Made by a program: the position numbers and the translations under genes. The notes below the pieces were generated by a model. That model was not told where the DNA came from, searched no databases, and was given only the letters and a program-made list of their open reading frames with translations. From Siphlonurus alternatus (lineage: Eukaryota; Arthropoda; Insecta; Ephemeroptera; Siphlonuridae), in assembly GCA_949825025.1 (NCBI GenBank), contig OX463787.1, forward strand, positions 17,047,707 to 17,111,706: 64,000 bases of DNA, in the 5' to 3' direction. The first letter of the stretch is position 1; each line of letters begins with the position of its first letter. Below are positions 42,469 to 54,518 of this stretch, piece after piece.

Positions 42469-43712
42469 GTACCCGAGTGTGGAAACGACAAAATCTTACA
42501 TCTGTAAGAACAGCTTCATAAAATTATTAGTATCAACATTACTTGTTATTATCATCATATTTGTGTGGAAATGGGAAGATATGTTTCAAAAACGAAAAAA
42601 TATCTTACCAACACAGGAATATGATATTGATATAATGGAAAATGAATTTGAAGGATTTGATAATGAAACTGGAGTCAAAGAATTAATTGTTCCAAATATT
42701 GTACATTTCTTACGTTTTGATCAAATTGAAATATCTTTCATGGAAGCTGTTTCAATAATGTCAGTAATTCGTAATCAAAAACCAGATTATATTTATTTAC
42801 ATACAAATGTTAAAAATTTTACTGGAAAATATTGGGAATATTTATTAAATAATCAAGAATTTAAAAAAGTATACAGAATTAAACCTGTTACATTACCTGA
42901 AACTGTTTTTGGACAAAATTTTAGTTCTAATAGTTTTGGGACTGTGATTGGCACAGACCCCATGCAGGGGATGTTATAAGACTTAAAGTTTTAATGCAAT
43001 ATGGAGGAATATTCTTGGATAATGATTCATATATTGTCAAAAGTCTTGACAGATTAAGAACATTTGAAATGACTGTAGGATGGGACAGTTTTGAAATCGG
43101 TACACAAGTTTTATTAGCCCATCCAGATGCAAGGTTTTTAAGACTTTGGTTAGAGTCATACACAGAGATAATTATAAACCTGATGATTGGTATTATAATG
43201 CTGGTATTAGACCTGTTGATACTGTATTAAAGTTAAAACCTGAATTAATACATAGAATCATACAATGGTTTGGTGTAAATTCACATCCAAAATATGCAGG
43301 TAGAATTTTTATTGAAAATTGGTCAGGTTGGAGAGATTATTGGGCAATGCATTTATATTTAAATGGTAGAGGACAATTTGATACTAAGGAAAATTTGAAA
43401 AACGTCCCTGAATTTAATGAAATTAGTATTTTAAATCATAATTTTGCTATTGGTGAAATGTGTAGGGAGGCTTATTATGGTAACTCGATGTTGGTCGGAC
43501 CGTCCACTACAACAGTTCCGAGTACATCGACCATTGTTGATACTTCTTCGGTGACTTCAACGACTGCAACTTCTATGTCATCAACATCCGTGACATCAAC
43601 ATCTTTGTCATCAACATTATCAACATCCGTGACATCAACAACCGTGTTATCAACCTTATCAACAACTGCTCTTGAAACTTCTGTGACATCAACATCTACA
43701 AAGAATAAATAA
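42469..43712 (+). pseudogene. Type II membrane DXD glycosyltransferase (alpha-1,4-GlcNAc/Gal transferase-like) with two frame breaks
   Basis: The exon begins after a TTTTTCAG acceptor at 42469 and runs to a TAA at 43710-43712. It starts in mid-codon, so an upstream exon supplies the start codon; I could not find it. In order there is a short basic tail; a membrane anchor (about residues 17-37 of the exon); VPNIVHFLRF; HAGDVIRLKVLMQYGG followed by the DXD motif DND at 43018-43026; DDWYYNAGIRP; and a Ser/Thr-rich tail from about 43490. The family transfers GlcNAc or Gal in the Golgi lumen. The reading frame shifts near 42958-42961 and again near 43162-43170. Each break is explained by one missing base (a run of C and a GAG-GAT junction), so sequencing error and real decay are both possible. 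Conservation of all other blocks favours a recent break or an assembly error. Confidence 0.75.
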
Positions 43713-45240
43713 TATACTTTAAATTCTTAAATTATTCACATTTCAAATAATATAGTGCATTTTTTGGGTGTTCAATTTTTTTCTTACTATCTATTACAAT
43801 ATCTATGAAATTTTTGTACAGGATATTTTGATAAAAAGGACCTCGATTTATGCATTGTTAATTATATATTTAATTATACTTTTATTATAAACTAATAAGT
43901 TTTATTTTATCGTTTTTTTTTTATTTTAAAACTCTCAATAGAGGGCATAACATGACCAAAATGTGTCAATTGCCCCAAAATACCAAACCAATCAATCAAT
44001 CAATCCAGGTAAAAGAAGCTGTGACGTCATACAACGTATTTCCCTATGCTTGCGTGTTAAATATTTTCATGACGTCATTGCGTTTTACAGCCCAATTTTA
44101 AGGGTGTTAAGAGGGTTTATTTTTGCATTAAAAAAATTCATTGTCGTTTGTTCATGTGATTTTTTTATTCATTGATTAAATTGTTATTTGTTATATTTAA
44201 TTGTTTTCTATGAAATTCTAAATGTATGGAACTCTTGTGTTAACAAAATTGTGTATGATATAATTTTATTTTTTTATTTTCTTTTACATATTAATTTTAT
44301 ATATATTATTATTAAAATATTAACTTTCATTCGGTTAATAATAAAAATATATTATAGGTACAAAAATTGTTATTTTCTTAAATCCTTATAGCATTTCTAG
44401 GGTGGAAAGAAGGGGGGGGGGTAAGGGGAGATGCCTTGCATTCTAAGGGCACATATATTAATGTCGATTTTTGCGATTTTTTATGTATTTAAAATTAAGA
44501 CAAAAATGTAGTGTTAAATTTCTAAAATGAATACCGCTGCTAAATTTCAGGCTTAAAACTAAACTAAAAATTCCAGAATCCTTCCACTTCCGGCTACTTC
44601 CGGTTTGGTAACCTCACATTTGTTTAACTGTATATTTTTAGATGCTGAATTGGTTTCAGTACTTTATGTCAGTACAAAATTGCTCCAGTCAGTACAAAAT
44701 TGCTCCAGTTTCGTCTTACATCCAGCACTTTTGACCTATAAAACGCTTAATTATTCCACGTACAAATTTGGTACTGAAAAAAGAGAGTCAAAAAAAGTAC
44801 AAAAATTGACTTATTTTTTCAATACCAAATTTGTACTTGGATTAAGTGTTTTATAGGTCAAAAGTGCTGGATGTAACTTACATCCAGCACTTTTGACCTA
44901 TACATGTAAGACGAAACTGGAGCAATTTTGTACTGACATAAAGTACTGAAACCAATTCAGCATCTAAAAATTAGTATTTTCAACTTTTAACATTTCAAAA
45001 CGATAAAATATATAATCTGACATAGCGATAATAAAACCTCAGCTTTTTTTAACTCGTTGAAAGTTTCTTTAAAAAATAAACAATGAAATATTAACTGATG
45101 ATAGACATGCAACAATGAAGTAGGGGAACTTTTTTTACTTGTGAACTGCCAACATTTGGTGGAATATATTTGTGAAGAGACCATTTTGACAATTAAGCTT
45201 GAAAATATAAGGAGGATTAATTTGAAGAAAATAATAAGTT
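43360..45240 (+). repeat. Segmental duplication, copy B
   Basis: Partner of 39050-40930, carrying the more complete glycosyltransferase. A foldback element (44641-44970) interrupts the shared sequence just after the ACTTCCGG motif; the corresponding place in copy A is the uninterrupted junction around 40605. Confidence 0.8.
44637..44972. mobile_element. Foldback MITE inserted in duplication copy B
   Basis: The outer arms read TTTTTAGATGCTGAATTGG at the left and its reverse complement at the right. Inner blocks such as TACATCCAGCACTTTTGACC also occur inverted, so almost the whole element folds on itself. The unoccupied site in copy A shows it is an insertion. No coding capacity. The target duplication is short (TA or GTA) and not certain. 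Confidence 0.75.
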
Positions 45241-45903
45241 ATTAATTAAGGCTTAACCTGAGAAATTTTGACGAAAAATTCGTTACAACAGATGTTCAAA
45301 TTAATTTGGTATTATAGACTTACAACAATCGTCAAATTAGCTCTGATTTTTTCCGAATTTTTTACTGTTGGTTTAATTACAATTAATTTATTCAATTGTG
45401 AATTTTGTATCCTTCCAATGTTAAATTTGTTAATGCAAAAAAACTATACAACAGATTTTTTTACTTTTTTGTTTTGTTTTTAAACCTAAATTTTTAGACC
45501 ATTTTTCTGATTTGTTTTCATATTTTTCGAACCGTGTCATTGATTGTTATTAATAAGTACATGATAAGAAATTTGGCAAACGCTCTCAGGGACTTTAATC
45601 ACCTCCCCCTCCTCCCAGATTCGCATTACTAGTGCAACAGTGTTGCCACGTCTTTTTTATGGTGTGACCTTAACCATATTTATAAATAATATTATAGACT
45701 TAACTCTAGCATTACTGGGGGGGGGGGGGGATTCGAGATGACCCGCAACTCTTTTAGAGCGGATAAAAGTGTCACTTCTCCAAAAAAACATTGTGAGCCT
45801 TAGTAAGCCAACCAATAAGGTATTTCCATTTCTACAAAAAAAAAAAAAAAAAAAAAAAAAAAGTAGTGAAAAAAAAAAAAAAGTTAAAACTTATACTGTA
45901 GTT

Positions 45904-46226
45904 AATGGAGTATCGATGTTAATTTTTTTTATTGCTGAAATGGATAGAGGGTGAAAAGTTATATGCTACCCTGATTTTTTTCATATTTTTTACAGCCCAG
46001 AAAATTTATTTAAAAATTATTGAAAGTCCTTTTTGTGACGTCACGCGGTGGCAAGTCCTATCTTTCTCTTAATGAGCGGCGCCTCGTGACGTCACAAAAA
46101 GAACTTTCAATTAATTTTTTATAAATAGTTCCCGGTCTGTAAAAAATCTGAAAAAAATCAGGATAGCATAACTTTGCGCCCTCTATCCATTTCTGCAATC
46201 AAACAAATTGAGGTCGATACTCCATT
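45904..46226. mobile_element. CRE hairpin element A, copy 6
   Basis: Full-length copy with TGACGTCA in both arms. Ends AATGGAGTATCGATG and GAGGTCGATACTCCATT. Confidence 0.88.
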
Positions 46227-46338
46227 GAACTTTATACTATTAATTAACAAAATAAGTGAGAAAAAAAAGCTTTGCATCATAGAGATTTAATTTGTGGGGA
46301 CTTTTGGATTCGGCCCCTCTTGTCAACATATAATTGTT

Positions 46339-46667
46339 AATGGACGACCTGCATGAAATTTCTTTATTGCAGATATAATAGAGAGTATCAAATTATGCTT
46401 CTCTGAATATTTTCAGATTTTTTAGAGTCCCAGAACTATTTTTAAACAATTATTATTGAAAATACGGCCCCTGGAGGCGTCAATAAACGTCTCGGTCCTA
46501 TCCATTTTATTAAGGATTCAGGGGGGTGCCAACTGAAATCACTGAACTTTCAATAATTATTTAAAAATAATTCTGGGATTCAAAAAAATCTGAAAAAAAT
46601 CAGAGTAGCATAATTTGATACACTCTATTCATTTTTGAAATGATATTTTTCATTTAGGTTGTTCATT
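46339..46667. mobile_element. Hairpin element B, copy 3
   Basis: Ends AATGGACGACCTGCATGAAA and TTTAGGTTGTTCATT; centre GGAGGCGTCAATAAACGTCT. Confidence 0.8.
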
Positions 46668-47231
46668 CGTCCAAAAAATAACTTAATTAGTAATGGTATT
46701 GGGTGGCTATAACATTAATTCTCATAATTTACCATTATTACCTTTCTCGATATTATATATTATTAATAATATGAACTACTAAGATTGCGTAAAAAGGTGT
46801 TCTACATTAACATAAATCCTGAATCAACAATAGAAATTAGTTTATTATTATAACAATAGAAGATAAGAAAATACAGTACAACAAATATAATACTACTCGC
46901 GGACGTGCAAATTTCCTAGTTATCTTTGAATGTTGATATTTATAATTTTCACATAGAGATTTAAAAATACTAATATAAATAACACAGCAAAAATTTGAAA
47001 TGGAAATTATAGAAATCATTCGCTTCCTGCAACTTTAATTAAAAATTTTACAGTTTGTTTTTAAACTATTTTCAGTATTTTTTCTATAAGCTAATTTCAT
47101 TATAGTTTTAATTTACAAACAACAATTAAAGTGCTAACCTCATTGAAATTTCATAAAATAAATCAGTCATGAATGGAAATTGGGGCAAACTTTAATCTTT
47201 GTAACACACGTTTTTTGCTAGTATACTAGTA

Positions 47232-47237
47232 TATAAA
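47232..47237 (+). promoter_or_regulatory. TATA box of the lectin-like gene
   Basis: TATAAA lies 35 bp before the ATG at 47272. A start site near 47260 would leave a 5' UTR of only about ten bases, which is short but seen in highly expressed arthropod secretory genes. Confidence 0.6.
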
Positions 47238-47271
47238 GGGTCGAAATTTTAGCACAAATTAAAAGTTCAAC

Positions 47272-50200
47272 ATGGCACGACTTTGTTTGGCTGCTTTGCT
47301 GCTGCTGATGGCACTTGTAGGAGTGGCAAATGTGAGTATTTAATTTCTTAACCATTAATAATTGAAATTAAAATCAATTTAATAAAATTAAATTAAAAAA
47401 GAAAACATAAATATATTACTTGGCGTATTTGGGAAAAATCGAAGCATGCATGACAAAATTAAAATTTAATTAATTTTTGTCTATCTATACATTTTTTTTA
47501 TTTATATATTTCTATATGATTTTTTTATTATTCAATAACTTATTATGAAATACAAATTAATTAATTTTATGTTTTCCATTGCCAATATGCATTAAATTTC
47601 TTTAACTCTTGCAATATGCAGCTTTAGTAAATCATGTAAGAGTATGTAGCGTTTGTGCTCTCCACAGGTGTACAAACAAACAGGCGCGGATCCAGGGGGG
47701 GGGGCTGGGGGGGGGGCTGGGGGGGGACTGGGGGGGGGGCTGCAGCCACCCGAAATTTTGGATTTAACATGGGCAATATAAGCATTTCCCCCACTCCAAA
47801 TTTTTTTTTAACATTGGCCTTATGGAGGCAGCCCCCTCCGAAATTTTTTTCTGGATCCGCGCCTGCAAACAAATGGAAAACCTTCATGAATTTTTTTATA
47901 TATATTTGGATAGAGGACCTCGAGTTATGTATTGTCAAATTTTTTCAGATTTTTTTTTAACCCTCTAACATCCTCAAAATCGAGAGAAAAGACGCTGTGA
48001 CGTCATAGTCATGCAACGTCTTTTCCTATGCTTGCGTTTTAAATATTTGCATGACTATGACGTCACAGCGTTTTGCAGCAAGATTTTATGAGTGTTAGAG
48101 AGTATTTTAAAAAAACTGAAAAGCTATTGACAATTTAATATATAACTTGAGGCTCCATAGAGATCTATTCAATGCAATAAAAAATAATTCATGAATAACG
48201 TTTTTCCATTTTTTTTTCCTATTATCATTATTAATTATTATAGCTAATTATACTTAAATTAATTAATAACAAACTCTACTTTTACAGTCCCAACATAACA
48301 TCACAAGCTCCGAAATCAAAGCCTTAGCAGCAGATGCCTTATCAGCAAAAACTGCACTAAAAGCTCGTGGTAAATAAGTATATTTTTTATTCATAAACGT
48401 TGGATATGCTTTAGTGACAACCTGTATTAAATTTTCGCACTGCATATTTGCATATATAGAACCTTGAGATAATGTAAATATTACACCTTCATTATTTTTT
48501 ATCTTTCTAAAGGTGCTTTCACATATTCGAAAATTGCTACGGAGTTCCGTAGCAATGCCGTAAGCCTTTCACATATTCTCGTTCGTCTGCGGCAGCTGCG
48601 GCGGAAAATCATGTGAATGCCGTAGCAAAATCAAACTCATCTTGATTTTGCTACGGAGTTCCGTAGATCGATCGCGAGGTGCTACGGTGCAGCAAAATCA
48701 ACACATTTGCTACGGAGTAGCTACGGAGCGTTTTCGTAGCGATTTTCGAATATGTGAAAGCACTATAATAAAAATTATGCTGCAGAATGCTGTCGTATAT
48801 AGTGTCATAAATAAGCAGGGTATTTCAATATGCTTCCGTGTTAAATATGTGCATGCCTATGACGTCACAGGTAACATGATCATTTTATTATTTTCTTGCT
48901 GAAGAAGTTGCCTAATCTGAAGGCGATGAAATTATTGCAGACACTCATCTCAGCTTGATTGTATTGAAAAATTTCATCTTCAACTCGTATTATATCCGGA
49001 AGAGGTAACACTGTCAATGCTAAAAAAAATCCCTCAAATGAAAATTATGAAAAAACAAAAATTAAAATGGTCTTCTATCTCTATAACATGTACAACACGT
49101 TTAACATGAAACTCCCATGTTAAAATAGTCAACTTTAAAAATTCATAACTCAAAAATTAGCTCGAATTTGCATACCTGTTATTTTAGATACTTATAGGGG
49201 ATGTAGAGAAGATTTTTTAATTTTTTTTCATAATTAATTTTCATGTGTGTGACTTTTTTTTTTAACATTGGGCGTGTTACCTAACTGCACGTCTAGACTT
49301 AATCTTATTATACGTCTTTTTACCTCAAAATATATCTTAATATATTATATTTTCTTGAGACACAATGGGTGCGATTCACGAAGCAGTTAACCAGGTTTCT
49401 AACCACGTTTACCTTAACCACGTTTAACTATACCTGTTTTAAGTGTTAAACAACCCTAGTTAAACGTGGTTAAGCTAAACGTGGTTAGAAACCTGGCTAA
49501 CTGCTTCGTGAATCGCGCCCTATATTTTTATTTATTTATTTTTTAATATTTATTTCAATATGACGTAATCTCTCGCATTTTTGTTTCGAAAATTGTGCAA
49601 CATAGAAGGCAAAAATAAAATACGATAAAAGTGAATAAAAATGTAATTCAACTTGGGGCATCAATGGATATGTCGGTTCTATCTTCGTTTCATCATCACG
49701 TCACTACATTGAAAAATTCCTCTTTATTTAATTAATTAAGATACTTGGTGTCTGCATATAATTTACCAGCAGGCAACTTTATAAAATTTTGTTTTAATTG
49801 TTATTATTTATGTATTTTGTTTTATTATTTTAGGCAATGAACGCTCTCATGGATTCTTTATTATCGGTGGACAAGAGTATTTCATCGGTGTGGCACCAAA
49901 AGTGAGTACAGTTAAATCGATTTCACATTCCAACCGGAAGTAGCCGGAAGTGAGATGTTTTTGACCTTCCTATTTGTTTTTACATTTTAAAATTTTGGCT
50001 ACAGGTTCGTAAAAAGAGTACTAACATGTTCGTAAATTGTCAATACGCAAATATATGAACAAGATGACTAGAAACATCATTTCTCATTTCCGGCTACTTC
50101 CGGCAGGAATATTAAACTAATCTGACTATATTATATTATAATAACAAATATATATATTTTTAAGTTAAAAATATATAAATTTCAAGTTGATTATATATAT

Positions 50201-52226
50201 AAATTTTATCATATTGTCGCTCTGTTGCTTTATTTTATACATCGATCCCAAGTTTATTTAAATTTTAATTTAGGTTCTAAAAGTTCTAAATTAATTAAGG
50301 CATTTTTTTTTTTTTATTGGTCATATTTTAATTTACAAGATCAGCCAAGGTTATTAAATATAACCTTATTGGCTGATACATTACATTAATATATTGTTGC
50401 AAAAATATAATAATAATAAATATTAATATTATATATAGGTATACCATATATTATATATTCAAAGCCTTTAATTTAATTCAAATAACTTTTTAACATTATA
50501 CCTTCTTATTTTTTCTTCTACAGATGAGTTTCCACAATGCAGGTGACATGTGCAACGCATTAGGGATGCGATTGATAAGTTTTGAGAATACTTGGAAATA
50601 CAACCAAGTTAACTCGTTCATGAGTGCCCATGGTAAGTTGATATAACTTAGCTACATCATTAACAAGGTATTTTTTATACCAAAACACCAATGGAGTATC
50701 GATCTCAATTTTTTTATTGCAGAAATGGATAGAGCGTGCAAATGCTATATACCCAGATTTTTTTTCAAATTTTTTAGAGCCCGCGCGGGAAGTATTTTTT
50801 AAAAAAACATTGAAAGTTCTTTTTGTGACGTCACGAGGCGCCGCTCCTTAAGAAAAAGATAGGACTTGCCGCCGCTTGACGTCACAAAAAGGACTTTCAA
50901 TGATTTTTTAAAAATACTTCCCGGTCTCAAAAAAATCTGAAAAAAATCAGGGTAGCATAATTTTTTACTGCGGTAATTTTTCACGCTCTATCCATTTCTG
51001 CAATAAAAGAATTGAGGTCGATTATCTATTAAGCATTACCAAGGCGCAAAAGGAGGGTGGAAGTATTCACAAATTAAGGATCGATCCACGGGCTATGCTA
51101 ATTTAAAAAAAAAATTATTTTGCTTATCAAAGATACATTTAGATTTTTTTTAAACTTGTGGTACACAAAGAAGAAAATTTGCCCCTGTTGTGTATGTGAC
51201 CAGCCTCACATAGATGATGTACAAGTTGCCTAACTTAAAGGCGAGAAATATATTATACATATATATTTTATTTATTTATTTATTTTATTACGATTCATGA
51301 ATAGAAAAAAAAGTTAATTAAATAATTGTATAATTAAATTATAATTATGTAATTTTATTTTTATTATATTAAAAATCAATTTTGAATTTTCAGGACAAGT
51401 AGCATGGCATATTATGTGTATAAAAAAATCTTAAATAATTATAATAGTAGCTTAATTTAGTACTCTCAGATCTATTCACATTTTCAATAAAATTAAAGGA
51501 GGCGAACCTCTTTATAAATAATGTAAAAAAAATAATGGTGCGAAAAAAAAAATCATCAATTAACATCCACTGTCTATGAATAAAAATATAAAAGCTGAAG
51601 TGGTTCCCCTCCTTTAATGTATACAGTAAAAACTTGTTATTACGTCAAGTCAATTAAGGGACCCAGGACATTGGGTTTACCTTATATTATATCGAGTATA
51701 CCTTATATCAAGTTTTTCCTATACCTGCAGCAATACTAATTATTTTTTTACGGGATCACCTTTACTCCATTACTCAATATCGAGTTTTTACCTTATAATA
51801 AGTTACTTAATAACAAGTTTTTACTGCAGTTAGTTTTTTTTTTCTATTTATTGTTGCATCGTCATCTCACCTCAAAAAATTTCTGTTTGCACTCTTGTTA
51901 ATCACTATATCGTGTCCCTTAATAAGGATACCACACAGGGCATGGTGACTAACAAGGCTACATGTGGGAAACTTTCCAAGGCTGCAAGTGTACTAACTCC
52001 CAAACTTGCAGGTTTGTCGAACTACTGGACGTCCGGAGTGAAGCTGTTCGGACGGTGGATGTGGACCAGCATCGGTCAGCCAATCACCTTCTTCGACTGG
52101 GGGTTGGGGGAGGGGGGTGACATTGACTATCTGCAGTACGGCTTGTGTTTGTTTATAGGGGCGAGGATGGGCGACTCTTACTGCATTGCAGAACGCAACT
52201 ATATTTGTCAAAAGTATTATTTATAA
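47272..52226 (+). CDS. Secreted C-type-lectin-like protein, 5 exons
   Basis: Exons 47272-47331, 48288-48369, 49834-49901, 50524-50632 and 52012-52226, all GT-AG with matching phases, give about 178 aa. Exon 1 is almost exactly a signal peptide (MARLCLAALLLLMALVGVAN). Exons 3-5 build one C-type-lectin-like domain: G-QEYFIGVAPKMSFHNAGDMC-ALGMRLISF, then YWTSG-WMWTSIGQPITFFDWG, then CLF-GDSYC-NYICQK. The fold cysteines are present. The usual calcium/sugar EPN or QPD triplet is replaced by GEGGD, and the WND motif is absent, so calcium-dependent sugar binding is doubtful. Such small secreted lectin-like proteins are often immune or fluid proteins in arthropods. The introns are packed with hairpin elements. 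The gene converges with KYAT. Confidence 0.88.
47673..47873. mobile_element. hAT-like mini-element (CAGGCGCGGATCCAG ends), 185 bp, in lectin intron 1
   Basis: Element 47681-47865 is flanked by CAAACAAA on both sides. Internal blocks match the 5253-5425 copy. Confidence 0.9.
47996..48070. repeat. Short TGACGTCA hairpin (family E), best copy
   Basis: A perfect 20 bp arm GTGACGTCATAGTCATGCAA and its complement flank a 35 bp loop containing TTTTCCTATGCTTGCG. Related copies lie at 14742-14817, 35667-35727, 39907-39980 and 44021-44081, with half copies near 29636-29670, 32590-32715 and 48820-48872. In most copies the flanks contain GCGTTTTRCAGC. Confidence 0.8.
48510..48767. mobile_element. Foldback in lectin intron 2 with GTGCTTTCACATATTCGAA ends
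   Basis: Outer arms GGTGCTTTCACATATTCGAA and TTCGAATATGTGAAAGCAC; interior repeats of GCTACGGAGTTCCGTAG. Confidence 0.8.
49003..49281. mobile_element. Hairpin element F, copy 2, in lectin intron 2
   Basis: Ends GGTAACACTGTCAATGC and ACATTGGGCGTGTTACC; same interior block as 4182-4531. Confidence 0.75.
49366..49520. mobile_element. Foldback with GCGATTCACGAAGCAG ends, in lectin intron 2
   Basis: Arms GATTCACGAAGCAGTTAACC and CTGCTTCGTGAATCGCGCCC; close to 31905-32032 in sequence. Confidence 0.85.
50690..51030. mobile_element. CRE hairpin element A, copy 7, in lectin intron 4
   Basis: Full-length copy with TGACGTCA in both arms, sitting about 58 bp after the exon 4 donor. If transcribed with the gene it would form a long RNA hairpin. 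Confidence 0.88.
51624..51826. mobile_element. Foldback with CAGTAAAAACTTGTTATTA ends, lectin intron 4
   Basis: Left CAGTAAAAACTTGTTATTA and right TAATAACAAGTTTTTACTG, with ATATCGAGTATACCTTATA-like sequence inside. Confidence 0.75.
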
Positions 52227-52546
52227 TATTTAATATCAAAATATTTATTTCAACGAAAGAATTACAATTAAGATGACACACATAAGAATATAAATTAAAT
52301 GAAAATACCATATTCAGAGGGGATAATTATGATCCCTATCCATTTACTAAGAATGTACGCTATCAAAAACAGCACCTTCTGGTTTATATTTTTAATTATA
52401 ATTATTTAATTTTCTCATTTCAAAGTATATTTCAAGTTCATATTAAATTAATTAAATTAATAATGCATAAGAAACATATTTAAAATATTTATAGCTATAT
52501 AGTTTAATTTTATACTGTTATATCATAATACCGTTGTTTTTGTTTC

Positions 52547-52552
52547 AATAAA
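52547..52552 (+). terminator. Poly(A) signal of the lectin-like gene
   Basis: AATAAA lies about 320 nt past the stop codon at 52226, followed by a GT-rich stretch. This gives a simple 3' UTR ending near 52575, some 400 bp short of the predicted KYAT 3' end. Confidence 0.55.
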
Positions 52553-52973
52553 AAATCAAACTGTATGTACAGCACTTATTATTATTATTGCCTATTATTT
52601 AATTATCTTACTTGATATATATATTGGATGCACTCTCAATTAAACAAATAATTACCATAATATAAACTTTTGCAATCAAATTTAGATAAGAAATTATAAA
52701 TTTAATATAAAAAAAATAAAATATTAATTATAAAGTTAGAACATTATAAACAATATTTATAAAATATTGTCCTGCGCTAGCTAATATTATAAAAATGTCA
52801 CTTTTTCTATCTATGCAATAGCAAATGAATTTTTAACAAACAAGAAACTCAAAGGAAAGTAATTATTAAATATATATTTGGCAACAATTCAAAACATACA
52901 CACATTTCACAATTTAGTCATCACGATGTGTTGAAAATTTACTTCATACAAAACCAAGTCACATTTATAAATA

Positions 52974-52979
52974 TTTAAT
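52974..52979 (-). promoter_or_regulatory. Possible poly(A) signal for KYAT
   Basis: TTTAAT on the plus strand reads ATTAAA on the minus strand, about 80 nt past the KYAT stop codon. No AATAAA is present closer. ATTAAA is a common variant, but in A+T-rich DNA it is easily met by chance. Confidence 0.3.
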
Positions 52980-53057
52980 AACATTTGAGTATCGTAAGAC
53001 TTGCAAGTTTAAAAATAAAATATCCACGGCGGAACGGCAAGTCTTTTCGTTTAATAT

Positions 53058-54455
53058 TCACGAAGATTGTTTCCACTTCTTCAAAATATCGGCCGCCTTT
53101 TGTAAATTCTCGTCCCTCTGTGAAAATGTTAAGAAAATAATAATTACAAAAAAGTACACTTCATTGTATTAAGGCTTAACCTGAGAAATTTGGACGAAAA
53201 ATTCACTACAACAGATTTTCTTCAAATTAATTTGGTGGACTTACAACAATCGTCAAATTAGCTCGGAATTTTTTCGGAATTTTTTAACCATTGGTTTAAT
53301 TATAATTAATTTATTTAAATGAGAATTTTGTATCCTTCCAATGTTAAATTTGTTAATTAGCATTGCGAAAAAAAACTATACAACAGATTCTTTTACTTTT
53401 TTTTTTTTAAACCTAATTTTTTAGACTATTTTTCTGAATTGTTTTCATATATTTTGAACCGTGGCGATGATCGTTTCCTATATGTGATGAGAAATGTGGC
53501 AACGTTCTCAAGGACTGATGTCACCACCCCCTCCTAAAAAGTTATTCGCATTCCAATGCAAACAGTGTTGCCACTATAGCCACGACTCTTGACCTTGACA
53601 GACAAATTCTCAGGTTATACCTTAATTAATCAAAATGCATAAAATTAATACTAATTGTCTAAAGATTTTTTGTTTAATTATTATTTTGATGGGAAATTGG
53701 TTTCATAAAAAATATTACATGCAGCATTTGGTTAAAGCTTTAGTCAGAAAACACCGCTATATTTTTATCAGACCACCTAACACAGCATTTTTAGGAGTAA
53801 ATTGAGGGTTTTTTGTCAGGTAAGGAAGGCCCCATGTTAAACGAAGCATTCACTTTGACCTTAGAATTTTTTCTTGGGAAATTTCGTGACAAAAAAAAAA
53901 AAAAAAAAAAAAAAGGATCTTGGTTTAATATTTTAACCGGCACCCTACTCCAATTCTTTTTTAACATTGGCCTTACGGAGACAGCCTCACCCCCTCCCTT
54001 CCCTCAAAATTTGGCTCCGGATCCGTGCCTGGCCTCATAAGACCTCCTTCTAGTGCTACGCTACCTTGATAAAGCAGTATCTGACGTAGTCCTCGGCCAG
54101 GTTCTTGTGTTCCGCACCGTAGAAGGCAGAAGGGGGAATCCCCTGAAGTCCCACATTCTTCGTCATCCACTTGGTGAAGCGATAGTCGCGCTGAGGGTCA
54201 GTTTCCGTGTCCAGCCCCACCTTGCTGCCTGTGAGGGTGGGCAGAATAAAGGGGAATTTATATCTGATCTTAATGTCAGCAATGGAAAATCAATGTTACT
54301 TGTTTTATTCCACATAGATTTGAGTTTTTAGAGGGGGGGGGGGAGGAAAGATATCCACTTTCAATTACATTTATAAGGCTTAATTTATTGTTTTGTCTAA
54401 AGACACCAGGCTGTACTTTAGAACCTTATACTGTAAGAGTATTACAAAACAATAA

Positions 54456-54518
<63 letters not shown>

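Noticed and set aside
53813..54040. Small gene beside KYAT exon 7
   Set aside because: The sequence is poly(A) plus fragments of the GGATCCG-ended mini-element and the TTTAACATTGGCCTTA repeat.
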